From assembly GCA_002347965.1 (NCBI GenBank), contig DDYN01000032.1, positions 1 through 64,000 of the forward strand: a stretch of 64,000 nt of DNA, given 5' to 3'. This DNA is from UBA2233 sp002347965 [NCBI: Nitrospirae bacterium UBA2233] (lineage in GTDB: Bacteria; UBA2233). The notes beneath the pieces were generated by a model. The model worked only from the letters and a program-made list of their open reading frames with translations. It had not been told where the DNA came from and ran no database searches. Shown here one piece after another: positions 1-8,608 of this stretch. The translations under genes and the position numbers were made by a program. Numbering within the stretch: position 1 is the first letter of the stretch; the number at the start of each line of letters is the position of its first letter.

Positions 1-144
1 GCCAATCCAAGCCTTGCCCGATGTCCGGGGCCCGCGTCCGAGTGGCCGTCTTGTCCCTAGGAGCGCGGCTTGCTTGAAGGCAAGATGGCCGACCGTGTTC
101 AGCGAAACGCAGGCTAGCCAAAGCAGGGCAGGGGCAAGGTTCAT
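1..144 (-). CDS. DMT/EamA-type membrane transporter, N-terminal part (runs off the left edge)
   Basis: Reading the minus strand from an ATG at 144, an open frame of 48 codons continues to base 1 without a stop. It begins with about 20 hydrophobic residues (MNLAPALLWLACVSLN), then TVGHLAFKQAA. A first membrane helix followed by a small-residue, Lys/Gln-containing turn is typical of the first helix of drug/metabolite transporter (EamA or small multidrug resistance) proteins, which often begin with a leucine-rich helix ending in a GQ/H-L-x-x-K pattern. The rest lies outside the window, so family and substrate cannot be settled. No clear ribosome site precedes the ATG. It lies about 120 bases downstream of the acyl-CoA dehydrogenase on the same strand and may be cotranscribed with it. 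Confidence 0.5.
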   Translation of the reverse strand, partial: MNLAPALLWLACVSLNTVGHLAFKQAALLGTRRPLGRGPRTSGKAWIG

Positions 145-265
145 CGAAGGGTGCTATTCAAACTTGGCCGCCCACCATCGAACGTTCAAACATCAAACGC
201 GCCTATGGCCAGAAGGCAAGAGGCCTCTTGGATTACGGGCCAAGCTGAAGCTGGCCTGGCCACGC

Positions 266-1435
266 TTAGGCTTCTTTCGCAAAGGCGCCGATACCTGTCA
301 AGGCCTCGCCCAGGATGAGCGTATGCATGTCGTCGGTGCCTTCGTAGGTGTAGACGCTCTCGATGTTCATCATGTGGCGGATGGGTGGGTATTCGAGCGC
401 GATCCCGTTGGCGCCAAGAAGCTCGCGTGAGATAGCCGCGCACTCTCGAGCAAGCGCCACGTTGACCTTTTTGGCAAGACTAACCGCCTGGAAGCTTGCC
501 TTGCCTTCCTGCATGAGCCTGGCAAGACGGGCGACGAGGAGCTTGCCTTGCGTAATGCCGATAAACATGTCCACAAGCTTTTTTTGGACGAGCTGGTAGG
601 AGGCTATCGGGGCACCGAACTGCTTACGATCTTTGGCATAGTTCAGCGCAGCCTCAAAGCAATCTTCTGCAGCCCCCAAGGCTCCCCAAGCGATCCCAAA
701 ACGAGCCTGGGTAAGGCAGCTTAGCGGGGTCTTTAGACCCGAGGATTTTAGAAGGAGCGCCTCATCGGGAACGAAGGCGTCTTCTAGGATCAACTCGCCC
801 ACGTCCGAGGCGCGCATCGAGCCTTTTTTTGTGATTGTGCTGGTCTCGAACCCCTCCGTGCCACGCTCGATCAAGAACCCTCTTATACCCTCTTCAGTCT
901 TTGCCCAAACGATCGCAAAATCCGCAATCGAGGCCTCCGAAATCCACTGTTTTCGTCCCTTGAGCACCCAGCCAGCCTGGACCTTCCTGGCCCTGGTCTC
1001 CATCGAGGCAGGGTCCGAGCCCGCGTTGGGCTCGGTGAGCCCAAAACAGCCGATAGCTTCCCCCTTGGCTAGGGTGGGCAGCCAGCGCCGCTTTTGGGCC
1101 TCGGAACCGAAACGCCAGATGGGATACATGACGAGTGCCGAAACGACGGCGATAAAGCTCCTTAGGCTTGAATCGAGCCTTTCTGCCTCCTGGCATACGA
1201 CGCCGTAATCGCAATAGTTCCCGCCCGGTCCTCCATCTTCCTCCGGGATGAAGGCGCCCAACATCCCGAGCGCACCCATTTTCGGCGCGAGCGCGCGCAT
1301 GTCGGGCGGCGTCTCGGTATGAAAGGCCTCGAGGATATTGGGGCGTACCTCTTTTTCTAGGAACTCCCTAACCGAATGCCGTAATATACGTGAGGATTCC
1401 GGAAGGAGTCCCTCCGTTTGATAAAGGTCTAGCAC
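266..1435 (-). CDS. Acyl-CoA dehydrogenase, glutaryl-CoA dehydrogenase type
   Basis: 389 residues, the normal length for an acyl-CoA dehydrogenase. These cytoplasmic FAD enzymes oxidise acyl-CoA to enoyl-CoA and pass electrons to ETF. The flavin/substrate motif CFGLTEPNAGSDP lies near residues 128-140 and the C-terminal YEGTDDMHTLILGEALTG near 364-381. The Glu of YEGT is the expected catalytic base, and the GTDDMHTLILG stretch resembles glutaryl-CoA dehydrogenases (decarboxylating, lysine/aromatic breakdown) more than short-chain enzymes. The start is GTG, three bases after the stop of a 38-codon gene whose end carries GGAGG, so the two are probably translationally coupled. No other glutarate or beta-oxidation gene is visible, so the exact substrate is inferred. 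Confidence 0.9.
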   Translation of the reverse strand: MLDLYQTEGLLPESSRILRHSVREFLEKEVRPNILEAFHTETPPDMRALAPKMGALGMLGAFIPEEDGGPGGNYCDYGVVCQEAERLDSSLRSFIAVVSALVMYPIWRFGSEAQKRRWLPTLAKGEAIGCFGLTEPNAGSDPASMETRARKVQAGWVLKGRKQWISEASIADFAIVWAKTEEGIRGFLIERGTEGFETSTITKKGSMRASDVGELILEDAFVPDEALLLKSSGLKTPLSCLTQARFGIAWGALGAAEDCFEAALNYAKDRKQFGAPIASYQLVQKKLVDMFIGITQGKLLVARLARLMQEGKASFQAVSLAKKVNVALARECAAISRELLGANGIALEYPPIRHMMNIESVYTYEGTDDMHTLILGEALTGIGAFAKEA

Positions 1436-1438
1436 CGG

Positions 1439-1555
1439 CTAGAGATCCTCCAGGAGCATCGTGAACGTACGGCGGTGTTCTTGTTCATCCTCGAGGATAT
1501 CCTCAAAGAGCTTTTTCGTAAGCTCATCGGAAACGCGTTTTTGCGCCATGGACAT
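1439..1555 (-). CDS. Small 38-residue protein resembling the C-terminal helix of a ferritin-like protein
   Basis: A 38-residue reading frame starts at ATG 1555 behind a strong Shine-Dalgarno site (GGGAGGG, six bases upstream) and stops at 1439, three bases before the dehydrogenase start. Its sequence, with LTKKLFEDILEDEQEHRRTF, is one amphipathic, acidic helix. It has the D/E-x-x-H pattern of the last metal-ligand helix of bacterioferritin and other ferritin-like four-helix proteins. It is far too short to be a complete ferritin. It is either the surviving tail of a decayed gene that regained a start, or a genuine small protein or leader that couples translation to the dehydrogenase. The good ribosome site and tight spacing favour a translated product; function is unknown. 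Confidence 0.5.
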   Translation of the reverse strand: MSMAQKRVSDELTKKLFEDILEDEQEHRRTFTMLLEDL

Positions 1556-1639
1556 CGAGAACCCTCCCAGTAAAGTTATTAGAAAATGTAGCTAGGTTTG
1601 TATTCTTACACTAGCATGGCCCTTAGGAGTACCTCAAGG

Positions 1640-3739
1640 CTATGGGTTGGAACGTATACGGCCGATAAGGGATTGAACGTCGTGGGTCGGGGGCTCGCAG
1701 CGCGTTCCTCGGCAGAGGTAGGCCGAAGGCTTTTCGCTGATCGGCGAAAGGCCCTTTCGAAAAGGGGTGAGCGTGGCGATGTCACGCTCAAAAAAGCCCT
1801 CGGCCGTTGGCCTTAAAAGAACGATTGTCCTGGGCAGGTAGTCGCTCCAAAGCGCCCTCAGGAATGCCAGGGCTTCTTTGCTGGAAGGGTCGGTCGCGGC
1901 CAAAACCACCTCTGAACTCGGCCCGAGCGCAACATCCATGGCGCACAAAAAAGACGCAAAGGCGTGCGGGGCCTGTTCTACCCAGGCTGCGGACTCCCGG
2001 AGCGCTTCTTTCGCCAAGCGCTCGTAACCGGGGTCGGCAAGGGCCATGGAGAGCTTGAGCAGCGCCATAATGGTCACGGCGCTGCCAGACGGCAAGGCCG
2101 AATCTTCAAGCCTTCTTGTACGAACAGGAAGGTCTTTTAGGCCTTTGGGGGTAAAGAAGAAGGTTGCGCTTGGGGCATCGAAGAACGTCTCGAGCAGCCG
2201 ATCTAGTACCTCCTTGGCTTTCTTCAGGTAGGCCACTTCAAAGCTCGATTCGTAGAGCTCGATCAGCGCCCAGGCGAGGAAGGCGTAATCATCGAGGAAG
2301 CCCGGGGCGAGCGGCCTATCTTTGTAGGCATGGAACAATTCTCCGTCCGGGCTGCGCATGCGTTCCCACGCAAACCCCATCGCGGCCTTTGCGGAGTTGA
2401 GCAGGCTTTCGTCGTTCAGCACCCTCGCTCCTTTGGCGAGCGAGATGATCATCAGCGAGTTCCAGTCCAAAAGGATTTTGTCGTCGGTCGTTGGAGGGGT
2501 ACGTCCGTTCCGAAAGGCCAGCAGCTTTTGGCGGATGGTCTCTAGCGTATTCCAAAAGGCTTCCAAGCTCATATCGAGTCTTTTTGCGAGGACATCCGGC
2601 GGCCCTTGAATGGCCAGCACGTTCTTGCCCGTCCTAGCCTGGCTGACGGGCTCCAAGAAGTTGCCTTCTTCTTTTATGCCAAAGATTTCCTCGATGAAGG
2701 CCGCATCGCTTAAGGGGAGGGCTTTTTCGACTTCGGAGGCTTCGAAGAGGTAGTACTTTCCTTCCTCGCCTTCCGAATCGGCATCTTGGGAGCTCCAAAA
2801 AGCCCCCTCTTTCGAGGTCAGGCAAGAGAGAACGTAAGAAATAGTCTCTTGGGCCGTCCTTGCGAACAAAGGGTCTTTGCTGACTCGAAAGGCCTCGATA
2901 TAGGCGTAAGAAAGGAGCGCCTGGTCGTAGAGCATCTTTTCAAAGTGGGGGGCGCGCCAAGCCCTGTCGGTGGCGTAGCGGTGGAACCCAAACCCCAAAT
3001 GATCGTAGATGCCGCCTAAGCGCATTTTTTTGAGCGTTTCAAGCACCATCAAAAGGGGTTTTTCCTTGCCCGCTCGGGCATGGTATCGAAGGAGGAAAAG
3101 CAGGTTTGTCGGTGAGGGAAATTTTGGCGCTTGGCCGAACCCGCCGAATTCAGGATCGAAGGCGTGTTCAAGCATAAGATAGGCCGAATCGAGCAGCTCT
3201 GGCCCGGGCAGTCGCTCGCTCTTGGATTCGGGGCCTTTTTGGAGTGCGTCTAGCACCTGCCTAGCTGGGGCAACCAGCCTTTCCCTTTCTTTTTTCCAGA
3301 GCTCGGAGATCCTTTGGGTGAGCTCAATCAGCCCAAGACGACCAAAGCTCGCATGCTTCGGAATGTAGGTAGCTGCAAAAAAAGGGCTCTTGTCCAACGT
3401 GAGGAAGACGCTGAGAGGCCATCCGCCAGAGCCTGTAAAAGCCCGGCAAGCGCCCATGTAGAGCTGATCGATGTCGGGCCGCTCTTCTTTGTCGACCTTG
3501 ATACATACGAAGGCATCGTTGAGTGCCTGGGCCACCTCGGGGTCGTCAAACGATTCCTTTTCCATTACATGGCACCAATGGCAGCTTGAATAGCCGATCG
3601 ATAGGAAAACGGGGCGATCGAGCCTCTTGGCATCCAAAAAGGCCTCATCGCACCAAGGCCACCAATCCACGGGGTTGGAGGCGTGCTGCAACAAGTAGGG
3701 GCTCTTTTCGTGTATGAGGCGGTTTGTCCTAGCGGCCAT
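1640..3739 (-). CDS. DUF255 thioredoxin-domain protein (YyaL/SPATA20 family)
   Basis: 699 residues, the usual length for this family. Residues 1 to about 165 form a thioredoxin-like domain with [17 protein letters not shown] and the CHWC motif (Cys53, Cys56, in SSCHWCHVM). The rest is an alpha/alpha-toroid resembling six-hairpin glycosidases, with the family motifs [15 protein letters not shown] (here [11 protein letters not shown]) and [12 protein letters not shown]. Members are cytoplasmic and their biochemical role is not established; redox or carbohydrate-related roles have been suggested. The start at ATG 3739 has AAGGAGG six bases upstream and overlaps the end of the molybdoenzyme gene by 11 bases, so the two form an operon read from the promoter at 4365-4393. 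Confidence 0.94.
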   Translation of the reverse strand: MAARTNRLIHEKSPYLLQHASNPVDWWPWCDEAFLDAKRLDRPVFLSIGYSSCHWCHVMEKESFDDPEVAQALNDAFVCIKVDKEERPDIDQLYMGACRAFTGSGGWPLSVFLTLDKSPFFAATYIPKHASFGRLGLIELTQRISELWKKERERLVAPARQVLDALQKGPESKSERLPGPELLDSAYLMLEHAFDPEFGGFGQAPKFPSPTNLLFLLRYHARAGKEKPLLMVLETLKKMRLGGIYDHLGFGFHRYATDRAWRAPHFEKMLYDQALLSYAYIEAFRVSKDPLFARTAQETISYVLSCLTSKEGAFWSSQDADSEGEEGKYYLFEASEVEKALPLSDAAFIEEIFGIKEEGNFLEPVSQARTGKNVLAIQGPPDVLAKRLDMSLEAFWNTLETIRQKLLAFRNGRTPPTTDDKILLDWNSLMIISLAKGARVLNDESLLNSAKAAMGFAWERMRSPDGELFHAYKDRPLAPGFLDDYAFLAWALIELYESSFEVAYLKKAKEVLDRLLETFFDAPSATFFFTPKGLKDLPVRTRRLEDSALPSGSAVTIMALLKLSMALADPGYERLAKEALRESAAWVEQAPHAFASFLCAMDVALGPSSEVVLAATDPSSKEALAFLRALWSDYLPRTIVLLRPTAEGFFERDIATLTPFRKGLSPISEKPSAYLCRGTRCEPPTHDVQSLIGRIRSNP

Positions 3740-4328
3740 AGCGTTCCTCCTTCCAGGGGTCGCCGTGGTTATGGTAGCCTACCGACTCCCAAAAGCCTTG
3801 CGTGTCGTGCTCTACAAACTCCACCCCCGTTACCCATTTGGCGCTCTTCCAAAAATACAGGCGCGGGACGACGAGCCGAACAGGATAGCCGTGCTCCGGT
3901 GTAAGCGGTTTCCCGTCGTGAGTGAGGGCAAAGAGCGCGTCCTCGGCCAAGAACTCTTCCAGGGGGAGGTTCGCGCTGAACCCGCCAAACGCGTGCACGA
4001 GGACGAAGCGGGCATTGGGCAGGGGCCTTGCGATCCTTGCAATCTCATTGGTGGCTACGCCCTCCCAGAGGTTGTTCAGCCGGCTCCAGGTGGTCACGCA
4101 GTGGATGTCAGAAGCAACGCGAACCCTGGGGAGTGCCACAAATTCTTCGAAGCTCAGCTCTTTGGGGGTCTCCACGAGCCCAAAGGCCTTGAAGCTCCAT
4201 CCAGCCGGGTCGATTATTGGGACAGCGCCGTGATGCAAGACGGGCCATTGTTGTGTAACCCTCTGACCCGGCGGAACCCTGTCTTCGCGCTGCGTATCCG
4301 CGCTTTGGATGACAGGAGTTTCATCCAT
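3729..4328 (-). CDS. Sulfite-oxidase-like molybdopterin-dependent oxidoreductase
   Basis: 199 residues with a sulfite-oxidase catalytic fold of the short, haem-free kind (YuiH/MsrP-like). Cys77, in [19 protein letters not shown], is the expected molybdenum ligand. [16 protein letters not shown] and [12 protein letters not shown] match the substrate and pterin-binding regions. No signal peptide is visible, so it is probably cytoplasmic, unlike exported MsrP. An in-frame ATG exists at 4439, but a good promoter (TTGCCA, 17 bases, TACACT) at 4365-4393 would begin transcription downstream of it. The ATG at 4328 has AAAAGGA seven bases upstream, so 4328 is preferred. It overlaps the start of the DUF255 gene. 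The physiological substrate is unknown. Confidence 0.87.
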   Translation of the reverse strand: MDETPVIQSADTQREDRVPPGQRVTQQWPVLHHGAVPIIDPAGWSFKAFGLVETPKELSFEEFVALPRVRVASDIHCVTTWSRLNNLWEGVATNEIARIARPLPNARFVLVHAFGGFSANLPLEEFLAEDALFALTHDGKPLTPEHGYPVRLVVPRLYFWKSAKWVTGVEFVEHDTQGFWESVGYHNHGDPWKEERYGR

Positions 4329-4364
4329 GGTCGTATCCTTTTTTGAGTGGTTTTGTCTCCTTTC

Positions 4365-4393
4365 AGTGTAGCCGCGGGCAGCAACCCTGGCAA
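4365..4393 (-). promoter_or_regulatory. Sigma-70-type promoter for the molybdoenzyme-DUF255 operon
   Basis: On the minus strand TTGCCA (4393-4388) and TACACT (4370-4365) are separated by exactly 17 bases. Each box differs from the sigma-70 consensus by one or two bases. The predicted transcript begins near 4358, about 30 bases before the preferred ATG at 4328. Confidence 0.55.
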
Positions 4394-4559
4394 GTCGCCG
4401 AGCTTTCGCCTTTTGCTCGAGCACTGATGGCTCCATCACGACGAGGGAAACGCTTGACCCAATTCCCAGCCGAGCCTACCATTTTTTAAGTATACTTTCG
4501 AACGCTGCCGCTCGGGTTTGGCTCTTTTATTTTTTCAGCCTCAGAGTTTCAAGGCCAGC

Positions 4560-4965
4560 CAACGATCGAGGATGCGCCCGTCGAGCCCGACGAGCCGGCC
4601 CTGATCTTTATGCACCCCTGGCAGTACGGGAAAGCCCAAAGGGGTCGGCCTGTCGAGGAAAGCCTTGAGCGTATCCCACGAACTCTGTGAATCGCCTTAG
4701 GGGGAACGAGTGCGTAAGCTTTGGCGGAGCCGCACTCATGGCCAAAAGGGCCGGATGTCCGGTTATTCCTGTTGCGGTCGTTAGGGGGGAGGCAGAATTA
4801 AGGCCAAGGCTTTTTACCATGATGGGCGAAAGCAAGTCCGGGTCTCTCAAGGGGCATAAAAGATTGGACCCGCCCCTTTTGGGTCGCGCAAGCTACCTTC
4901 TGGGTCTTTGGTTTTTGTGGCCATGCGCGTTGGAATGCTCGCTGCACGGCTTCGGATGGTTTTGA
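4560..4965 (+). pseudogene. Decayed lysophospholipid acyltransferase (PlsC/LpxL-like) remnant
   Basis: This 550-base stretch between the molybdoenzyme and DUF779 genes holds no intact gene. On the plus strand from about 4720 the frame reads GGAALMAKRAGCPVIPVAVV then RGEA, which closely resembles the conserved block of LPLAT acyltransferases (G-x-A-L-x-A-x-x-x-G-x-P-V-x-P-V). Upstream, in another frame, a piece reads EPALIFMHPWQYGK before a stop at 4688-4690. The catalytic H-x4-D motif is absent and the frame continues into sequence that looks non-coding. I read it as a frameshifted, truncated acyltransferase gene. The short AT-rich stretch at 4481-4540 may be its old upstream region. The remainder to 4990 shows nothing recognisable. 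Confidence 0.4.
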
Positions 4966-4990
4966 ACGTCCTAGGTAGCCGGGTCGAGCT

Positions 4991-5353
4991 CTAGGGTCTC
5001 GGGGGGCATGCACCCGGAGCGGCGCTCGTCCCTTCGAGCCGGAACGTGAAGTGCTTGCCGAGCCGGGCTTCGAGCGACATGCGGTCTGAGCCGTCGTCTT
5101 CTGCGACATCGACGAGAATGGTTTTACCCTCGTACAGGTGCTTCCAGCCGCGTTCGACAAACAGCCCCAAGGGCCCTTCCGCTTCGATAGGGGCATAGCC
5201 CACTGTAAAGGCCTTCTCAAAAAGGCTGACCGTCGTCCCCTCGCAGCAGCCTCCCCCTATGACGAACGCAAGCTCTTGGCCGTAGCTTTTCTTAAGGGCA
5301 TCTAGCACCTCGCTTGCAGGCCCGCTCATCACAATCCGTGTTGGTTGTGCCAT
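4991..5353 (-). CDS. DUF779 family protein
   Basis: 120 residues, normal for DUF779. The conserved core FVIGGGCCEGTTVSLFEKAF lies near residues 30-50, with the paired cysteines typical of the family, followed by a run of beta strands (ILVDVAEDDGSDRMSLEARLGKHFTFRLE). Family members are often encoded next to NAD-dependent aldehyde dehydrogenases, but none is visible here. The gene is the last of a three-gene minus-strand operon with the inositol-phosphatase and HAD genes, 10 bases after the HAD stop, with AGGAG before the ATG. Function is unknown; a small redox or metal-binding role is only a guess from the cysteine pair. Confidence 0.83.
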   Translation of the reverse strand: MAQPTRIVMSGPASEVLDALKKSYGQELAFVIGGGCCEGTTVSLFEKAFTVGYAPIEAEGPLGLFVERGWKHLYEGKTILVDVAEDDGSDRMSLEARLGKHFTFRLEGTSAAPGACPPRP

Positions 5354-5363
5354 TGAAATGCTC

Positions 5364-6065
5364 CTATTTTTTAGCTTTTAGCCGTTCGAACAGACCCTCG
5401 ATTTCGAAAAACCCAAACCCGCCCAGGTGGGCAAGGACCCATTCGGCCGCACGGAGGCGGTTTGCGGGGTAGGTGTGCAGTAGGCCCAGTGTACGGAGGC
5501 CGGCACCCTTCGCCGAGGAAATGCCCTCGCTGGAATCTTCGATAGCCAGACACTCTTCGGGCGACAGCCGTTGTTGAAAGGTAAGGGCCTTTGCTTGTTC
5601 GTAGGCCTTTTGGTAGCAGGCCGGGTCGGGCTTGCTTTGCTGAGTATCTTCCGTAGCGACAAGAAATTGGAAATCGCCTTTAAGCCCGTAGCGCTCCAGG
5701 AATGCTTCTATTTCGGGCCTCAAGGCGCCAGAGACGACCCCTCGAACGATAGTACACGGGATGGACTCAAGAAAGCGCAGTGTTTCTTTAAAAGGGCGTA
5801 CGCTTACTGGGGCAAGTTCGGCGTAACGATCGGCCTTTTTTGCGATCAGCGCTTCGATTGAAGCCTCGCTTGGAGCGTCAGCCTTGTTGTGTAGCAATGC
5901 CTGCAAAGCGCCCTTGTCGTCAAACCCTAGAAGCCGGTCTTTGTATTCCTGGAAAGATACTCGGATTCCGTAAGGCTCGAGCGCTTCGTTAAGCAGCTCC
6001 CAATGGAGCGGTTCGTCGTCCACAAGAACGCCGTTGAAATCGAAAAATACAGCCTTAAGAGGCAT
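5364..6065 (-). CDS. HAD-superfamily hydrolase, beta-phosphoglucomutase-like
   Basis: 233 residues with a complete haloacid dehalogenase fold and an alpha-helical cap after motif I. Motif I is FFDFNGVLVDDEPLHW near residues 7-22, motif II is VVSG (about residue 130), and motif III/IV is KPDPACYQKAYEQA with CLAIEDSSEGISSAKGAG. The nucleophilic Asp is present, but the second Asp of the usual DxD is Asn (DFN). In phosphatases and mutases that position is the general acid/base, so activity may be altered; DFN variants do occur among HAD proteins. The ATG overlaps the end of the inositol-phosphatase gene by 11 bases. It probably acts on a sugar or small-molecule phosphate in the cytoplasm; the substrate cannot be read from sequence. 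Confidence 0.88.
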   Translation of the reverse strand: MPLKAVFFDFNGVLVDDEPLHWELLNEALEPYGIRVSFQEYKDRLLGFDDKGALQALLHNKADAPSEASIEALIAKKADRYAELAPVSVRPFKETLRFLESIPCTIVRGVVSGALRPEIEAFLERYGLKGDFQFLVATEDTQQSKPDPACYQKAYEQAKALTFQQRLSPEECLAIEDSSEGISSAKGAGLRTLGLLHTYPANRLRAAEWVLAHLGGFGFFEIEGLFERLKAKK

Positions 6066-6849
6066 GACGGAGGATGCTTAGAAGTTCGCTCAAAAAAGGT
6101 TCCTTAGAAACCAAGAGCGTTGGGTACTCGGTCTTATCGGTCGAGAACCTTAGGTCTTTGCCATCAACCGAGCGCACCTCGAAGCCTGCTTTGGAGGCAA
6201 GGAAGCATCCTGCCAGGATATCCCAGATGTTCTTGCGCCTTAGCGACACAACGGCCTTACCGCAGCCAGCCGAAAGAAGGCCTAGCTTGTAGGCAATAGA
6301 GCCGATTTGGGCGAACGGAAGCAAGCCTTGCCAGGGTTCAAACAAGCCCATGCGTGCCTCGGTTCTTGATATTAGGATTGCGTTTTTATCGTAAGAAGAG
6401 AGCTGCCTTTTGTCGCCCTCGAATCGGACCCCCTCTTCGTCGTCGAGCGCGTAGAAAAGCTCATCCCTCATGAAGTTGTAGACAATACCGAAACGAACCT
6501 CGCAGGCCCGTTCATCAAGCAGGCCGACAGACATGCTAAAATGCGGAGTGCCCTCCAGAAATTCACGGGTGCCGTCTATCGGGTCTACGACCCACGTGAA
6601 CCCGCTTCTCGATGGGACCATGCGTTCCGGCCTTTCTTCGGAAATCCAGCCGTCCTCTGGAAAATGCCTCGAAACGACGGCAAACAGGCGATCGTCTACG
6701 GCCAGGTCCGTGAGCGTCAACGGGCTGTTTCCTGGCTTGTAGGAAACCCCCGCGCTCGGGTCTTCAACATGGCACACAAGCTGTCGTAATGCCTGCTTTT
6801 CTGCTAAAATAGTTGCGGCTCGGGAAATAATGCCAGGATCAGACGGCAT
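6055..6849 (-). CDS. Inositol monophosphatase family protein (CysQ/3'(2'),5'-bisphosphate nucleotidase-like)
   Basis: 264 residues from ATG 6849. The family's metal-binding motifs are present: SEE at residues 70-72, WVVDPIDGTREFLEG from about 86 (both Asp ligands), and NIWDILAGCFLASKAGFEVRS near the C-terminus, where WD is followed by ILAG instead of the more common xAAG. The PIDGTREF spelling is typical of CysQ-type enzymes, which remove the 3' phosphate of PAP made during sulfate assimilation; inositol or histidinol phosphatase activity is the alternative. A TTG at 6873 would lengthen the protein by eight residues, but the promoter at 6876-6904 should start transcripts near 6869, so the ATG is preferred. 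First gene of the operon with the HAD and DUF779 genes. Confidence 0.88.
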   Translation of the reverse strand: MPSDPGIISRAATILAEKQALRQLVCHVEDPSAGVSYKPGNSPLTLTDLAVDDRLFAVVSRHFPEDGWISEERPERMVPSRSGFTWVVDPIDGTREFLEGTPHFSMSVGLLDERACEVRFGIVYNFMRDELFYALDDEEGVRFEGDKRQLSSYDKNAILISRTEARMGLFEPWQGLLPFAQIGSIAYKLGLLSAGCGKAVVSLRRKNIWDILAGCFLASKAGFEVRSVDGKDLRFSTDKTEYPTLLVSKEPFLSELLSILRHAS

Positions 6850-6875
6850 GGGATAAAACCTAAGATAAACCAAGT

Positions 6876-6904
6876 ATTGTACGATCTAACTCTTAGGGTA
6901 TCAA
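6876..6904 (-). promoter_or_regulatory. Sigma-70-type promoter for the CysQ-like operon
   Basis: On the minus strand TTGATA (6904-6899) and TACAAT (6881-6876) are 17 bases apart, near-consensus boxes at ideal spacing. Predicted transcription starts near 6869. That excludes the TTG at 6873 and supports the ATG at 6849. The same intergenic stretch must also carry the divergent promoter for the 6948 gene, which I could not define well. Confidence 0.62.
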
Positions 6905-6947
6905 AAAAGGCTTCAGCAAAAAAGTTTGCAGAAAAACGGAGAAAATT

Positions 6948-8408
6948 TTGAAGGTTGAAAACGACGAGGAGGACGCTGGAGTGGGCGCTTTCTTGATGAT
7001 GAGCCAGGTTGCGCATCTTGTAGGCTACATGGGGGTCGCGAAGCTTGGCGGGTTCAAGGGAAGGGAAGGGATTACCCGCGTATCGGAAAGGCGTTTACGC
7101 AGACTGGTGCGGTACGCCATGCAGCGTTCTCCTTTTTACGCGAAGCTCTACAGGGGGATTAATCCCGACACCTTCCGGCTTCAAGACCTTCCGCCGATCA
7201 ACAAGCAAACGCTCATGGAAAACTTCGACGACATCATAACCGAACCAGGGCTGAAGCTAAGGGACGTCGAGACCTGGATTGGCAACGAAAAACCCTCGGA
7301 TGCGACCTTAAACAACCGCTACAAGGTGTTCAAGACGTCCGGGTCCTCGGGCAAAGCGGCCATCCTCGTTTACGACATCAAGGAAATTTGGAAATCTACC
7401 GCGTACGAGATTGCACGGGGTATGGGAGGCAATCCTTTCCTTGATTTACCGAGGGTTTTCTTTCGAGGGCTGATCCGGAAGCCTTTAGGGGTCGCCGTGA
7501 TTGCCGTCATCGGGCCACACCACGGGACGGCCTCGGGTATGTTCAGCCTTATCCCTTCTTTTTTCTTGCCCTCAAAGGGGTTTAGCGTTAATTCAAGCGA
7601 TGAAAAAATCGTAGAAGAGCTCAATCGCTTTGATCCGTTTACCATCGTCGCCTACCCCACCAAGCTTGAAATGCTTGCCCATGCGCAGCTCGAAGGCAAG
7701 CTCGATATCCGCCCCAAATACATCAAGACCATTTCGGAGGTGCTCACCCCCTCCGCCAAGGCTCTGATTGAAAAGGCCTTCGGAGTGGGAGTGCGCGACA
7801 CCTACGCGGCCTCCGAGGCCGCCGTGATGGCGGGTGAATGCCAGCAATCGAATGGGTTGCACATCCACGAGGACGTCTGCCTTGTCGAGCCCGTGGACAA
7901 ACACGGGAACCCGGTTCAAGAGGGCGAGTTAAGCCATAAGGTGTATGTCACGAACCTTTTGAAGTACGTCCAGCCGCTCATTCGTTACGAGCTGGAAGAC
8001 GTCGTCTCCGTGACGAACGAGCCCTGCCCTTGCGGCATGCAAACACCAAGGATTGAGGCGGTGTACGGCAGAAACTTCGACATGCTCTGGGTTAAAATGG
8101 CGGATGGGAGCTTTCGACACCTCCATCCTCAAGGAGTGGACGCCCACATTACCCTCGTTAAAGGCGTTAAGAACTACCAAGTAATTCAAGAAGACTTCAA
8201 CCGCCTGAAGGTCTATATTTTGCTGGACCCGGATGCGAACGAGAAGAAGACGCTGGTCGAGGTAAAGAAAAGCCTTCTGCATACGCTTAAAGAAACCGGG
8301 GTGGAGAATGCCGTTTCGTTGGATATTACGAGCGTTACCGACATCCTCAGGGATCCAGTATCGCAGAAGATCCGGCGAATCATATCGAGGGTCCAGCCTG
8401 CCTTTTGA
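6948..8408 (+). CDS. PaaK/CapK-like adenylate-forming enzyme (phenylacetate-CoA ligase family)
   Basis: 486 residues. The family's AMP-binding loop is FKTSGSSGKAAILVYD near residues 130-145. FTIVAYPTKLEMLAH, TISEVLTPSAKALIEKAFG and DTYAASEAAVMAGEC follow, with a CxCG element (EPCPCGMQTPRIEAVYGR) and a C-terminal domain as in PaaK and CapK proteins. Such enzymes activate an aryl or fatty acid as an acyl-adenylate and usually pass it to coenzyme A or a carrier. The start is TTG with GGAGA six bases upstream; no nearer ATG fits. It stands alone between divergent genes and the tRNA-Leu, so the acid it activates is unknown. CapK homologues sit in polysaccharide clusters, but none is seen here. Confidence 0.84.
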   Translation: MKVENDEEDAGVGAFLMMSQVAHLVGYMGVAKLGGFKGREGITRVSERRLRRLVRYAMQRSPFYAKLYRGINPDTFRLQDLPPINKQTLMENFDDIITEPGLKLRDVETWIGNEKPSDATLNNRYKVFKTSGSSGKAAILVYDIKEIWKSTAYEIARGMGGNPFLDLPRVFFRGLIRKPLGVAVIAVIGPHHGTASGMFSLIPSFFLPSKGFSVNSSDEKIVEELNRFDPFTIVAYPTKLEMLAHAQLEGKLDIRPKYIKTISEVLTPSAKALIEKAFGVGVRDTYAASEAAVMAGECQQSNGLHIHEDVCLVEPVDKHGNPVQEGELSHKVYVTNLLKYVQPLIRYELEDVVSVTNEPCPCGMQTPRIEAVYGRNFDMLWVKMADGSFRHLHPQGVDAHITLVKGVKNYQVIQEDFNRLKVYILLDPDANEKKTLVEVKKSLLHTLKETGVENAVSLDITSVTDILRDPVSQKIRRIISRVQPAF

Positions 8409-8502
8409 CCCGGATGGATGCTAGCCCTGTCGCACGGGTTCTGTATCGTTTGAGAAGTGCTGGGGTTGGTATAGTATAAAGATTGGCCGATGGCCGGGGG
8501 GA

Positions 8503-8589
8503 TGGTGCCGAAGGTCGGATTCGAACCGACACGGAGGCTAATCCACTAGATCCTGAATCTAGCGCGTCTGCCAATTCCGCCACTTCGGC
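8503..8589 (-). tRNA. tRNA-Leu (anticodon CAG)
   Basis: The minus strand folds as a class II tRNA of 87 bases. The acceptor stem GCCGAAG pairs with CTTCGGC, followed by A and an encoded CCA. The anticodon stem-loop CTAGA-TTCAGGA-TCTAG gives anticodon CAG, the variable arm is long as expected for leucine, and the T-loop is GGTTCGAATCC. It reads CUG codons. It is convergent with the PaaK-like gene and divergent from gltB. Confidence 0.98.
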
Positions 8590-8608
8590 ACACTTTCGTT
8601 GTTTTCCC

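Noticed and set aside
4329-4439. N-terminal extension of the sulfite-oxidase-like protein
   Set aside because: It lies at or upstream of the predicted promoter and has no ribosome site; ATG 4328 has one.
8409-8502. Possible terminator between the PaaK-like gene and tRNA-Leu
   Set aside because: Only short stems (CCC-GT/AC-GGG with a bulge; GGCC-ATC-GGCC) and no proper T-run were seen.
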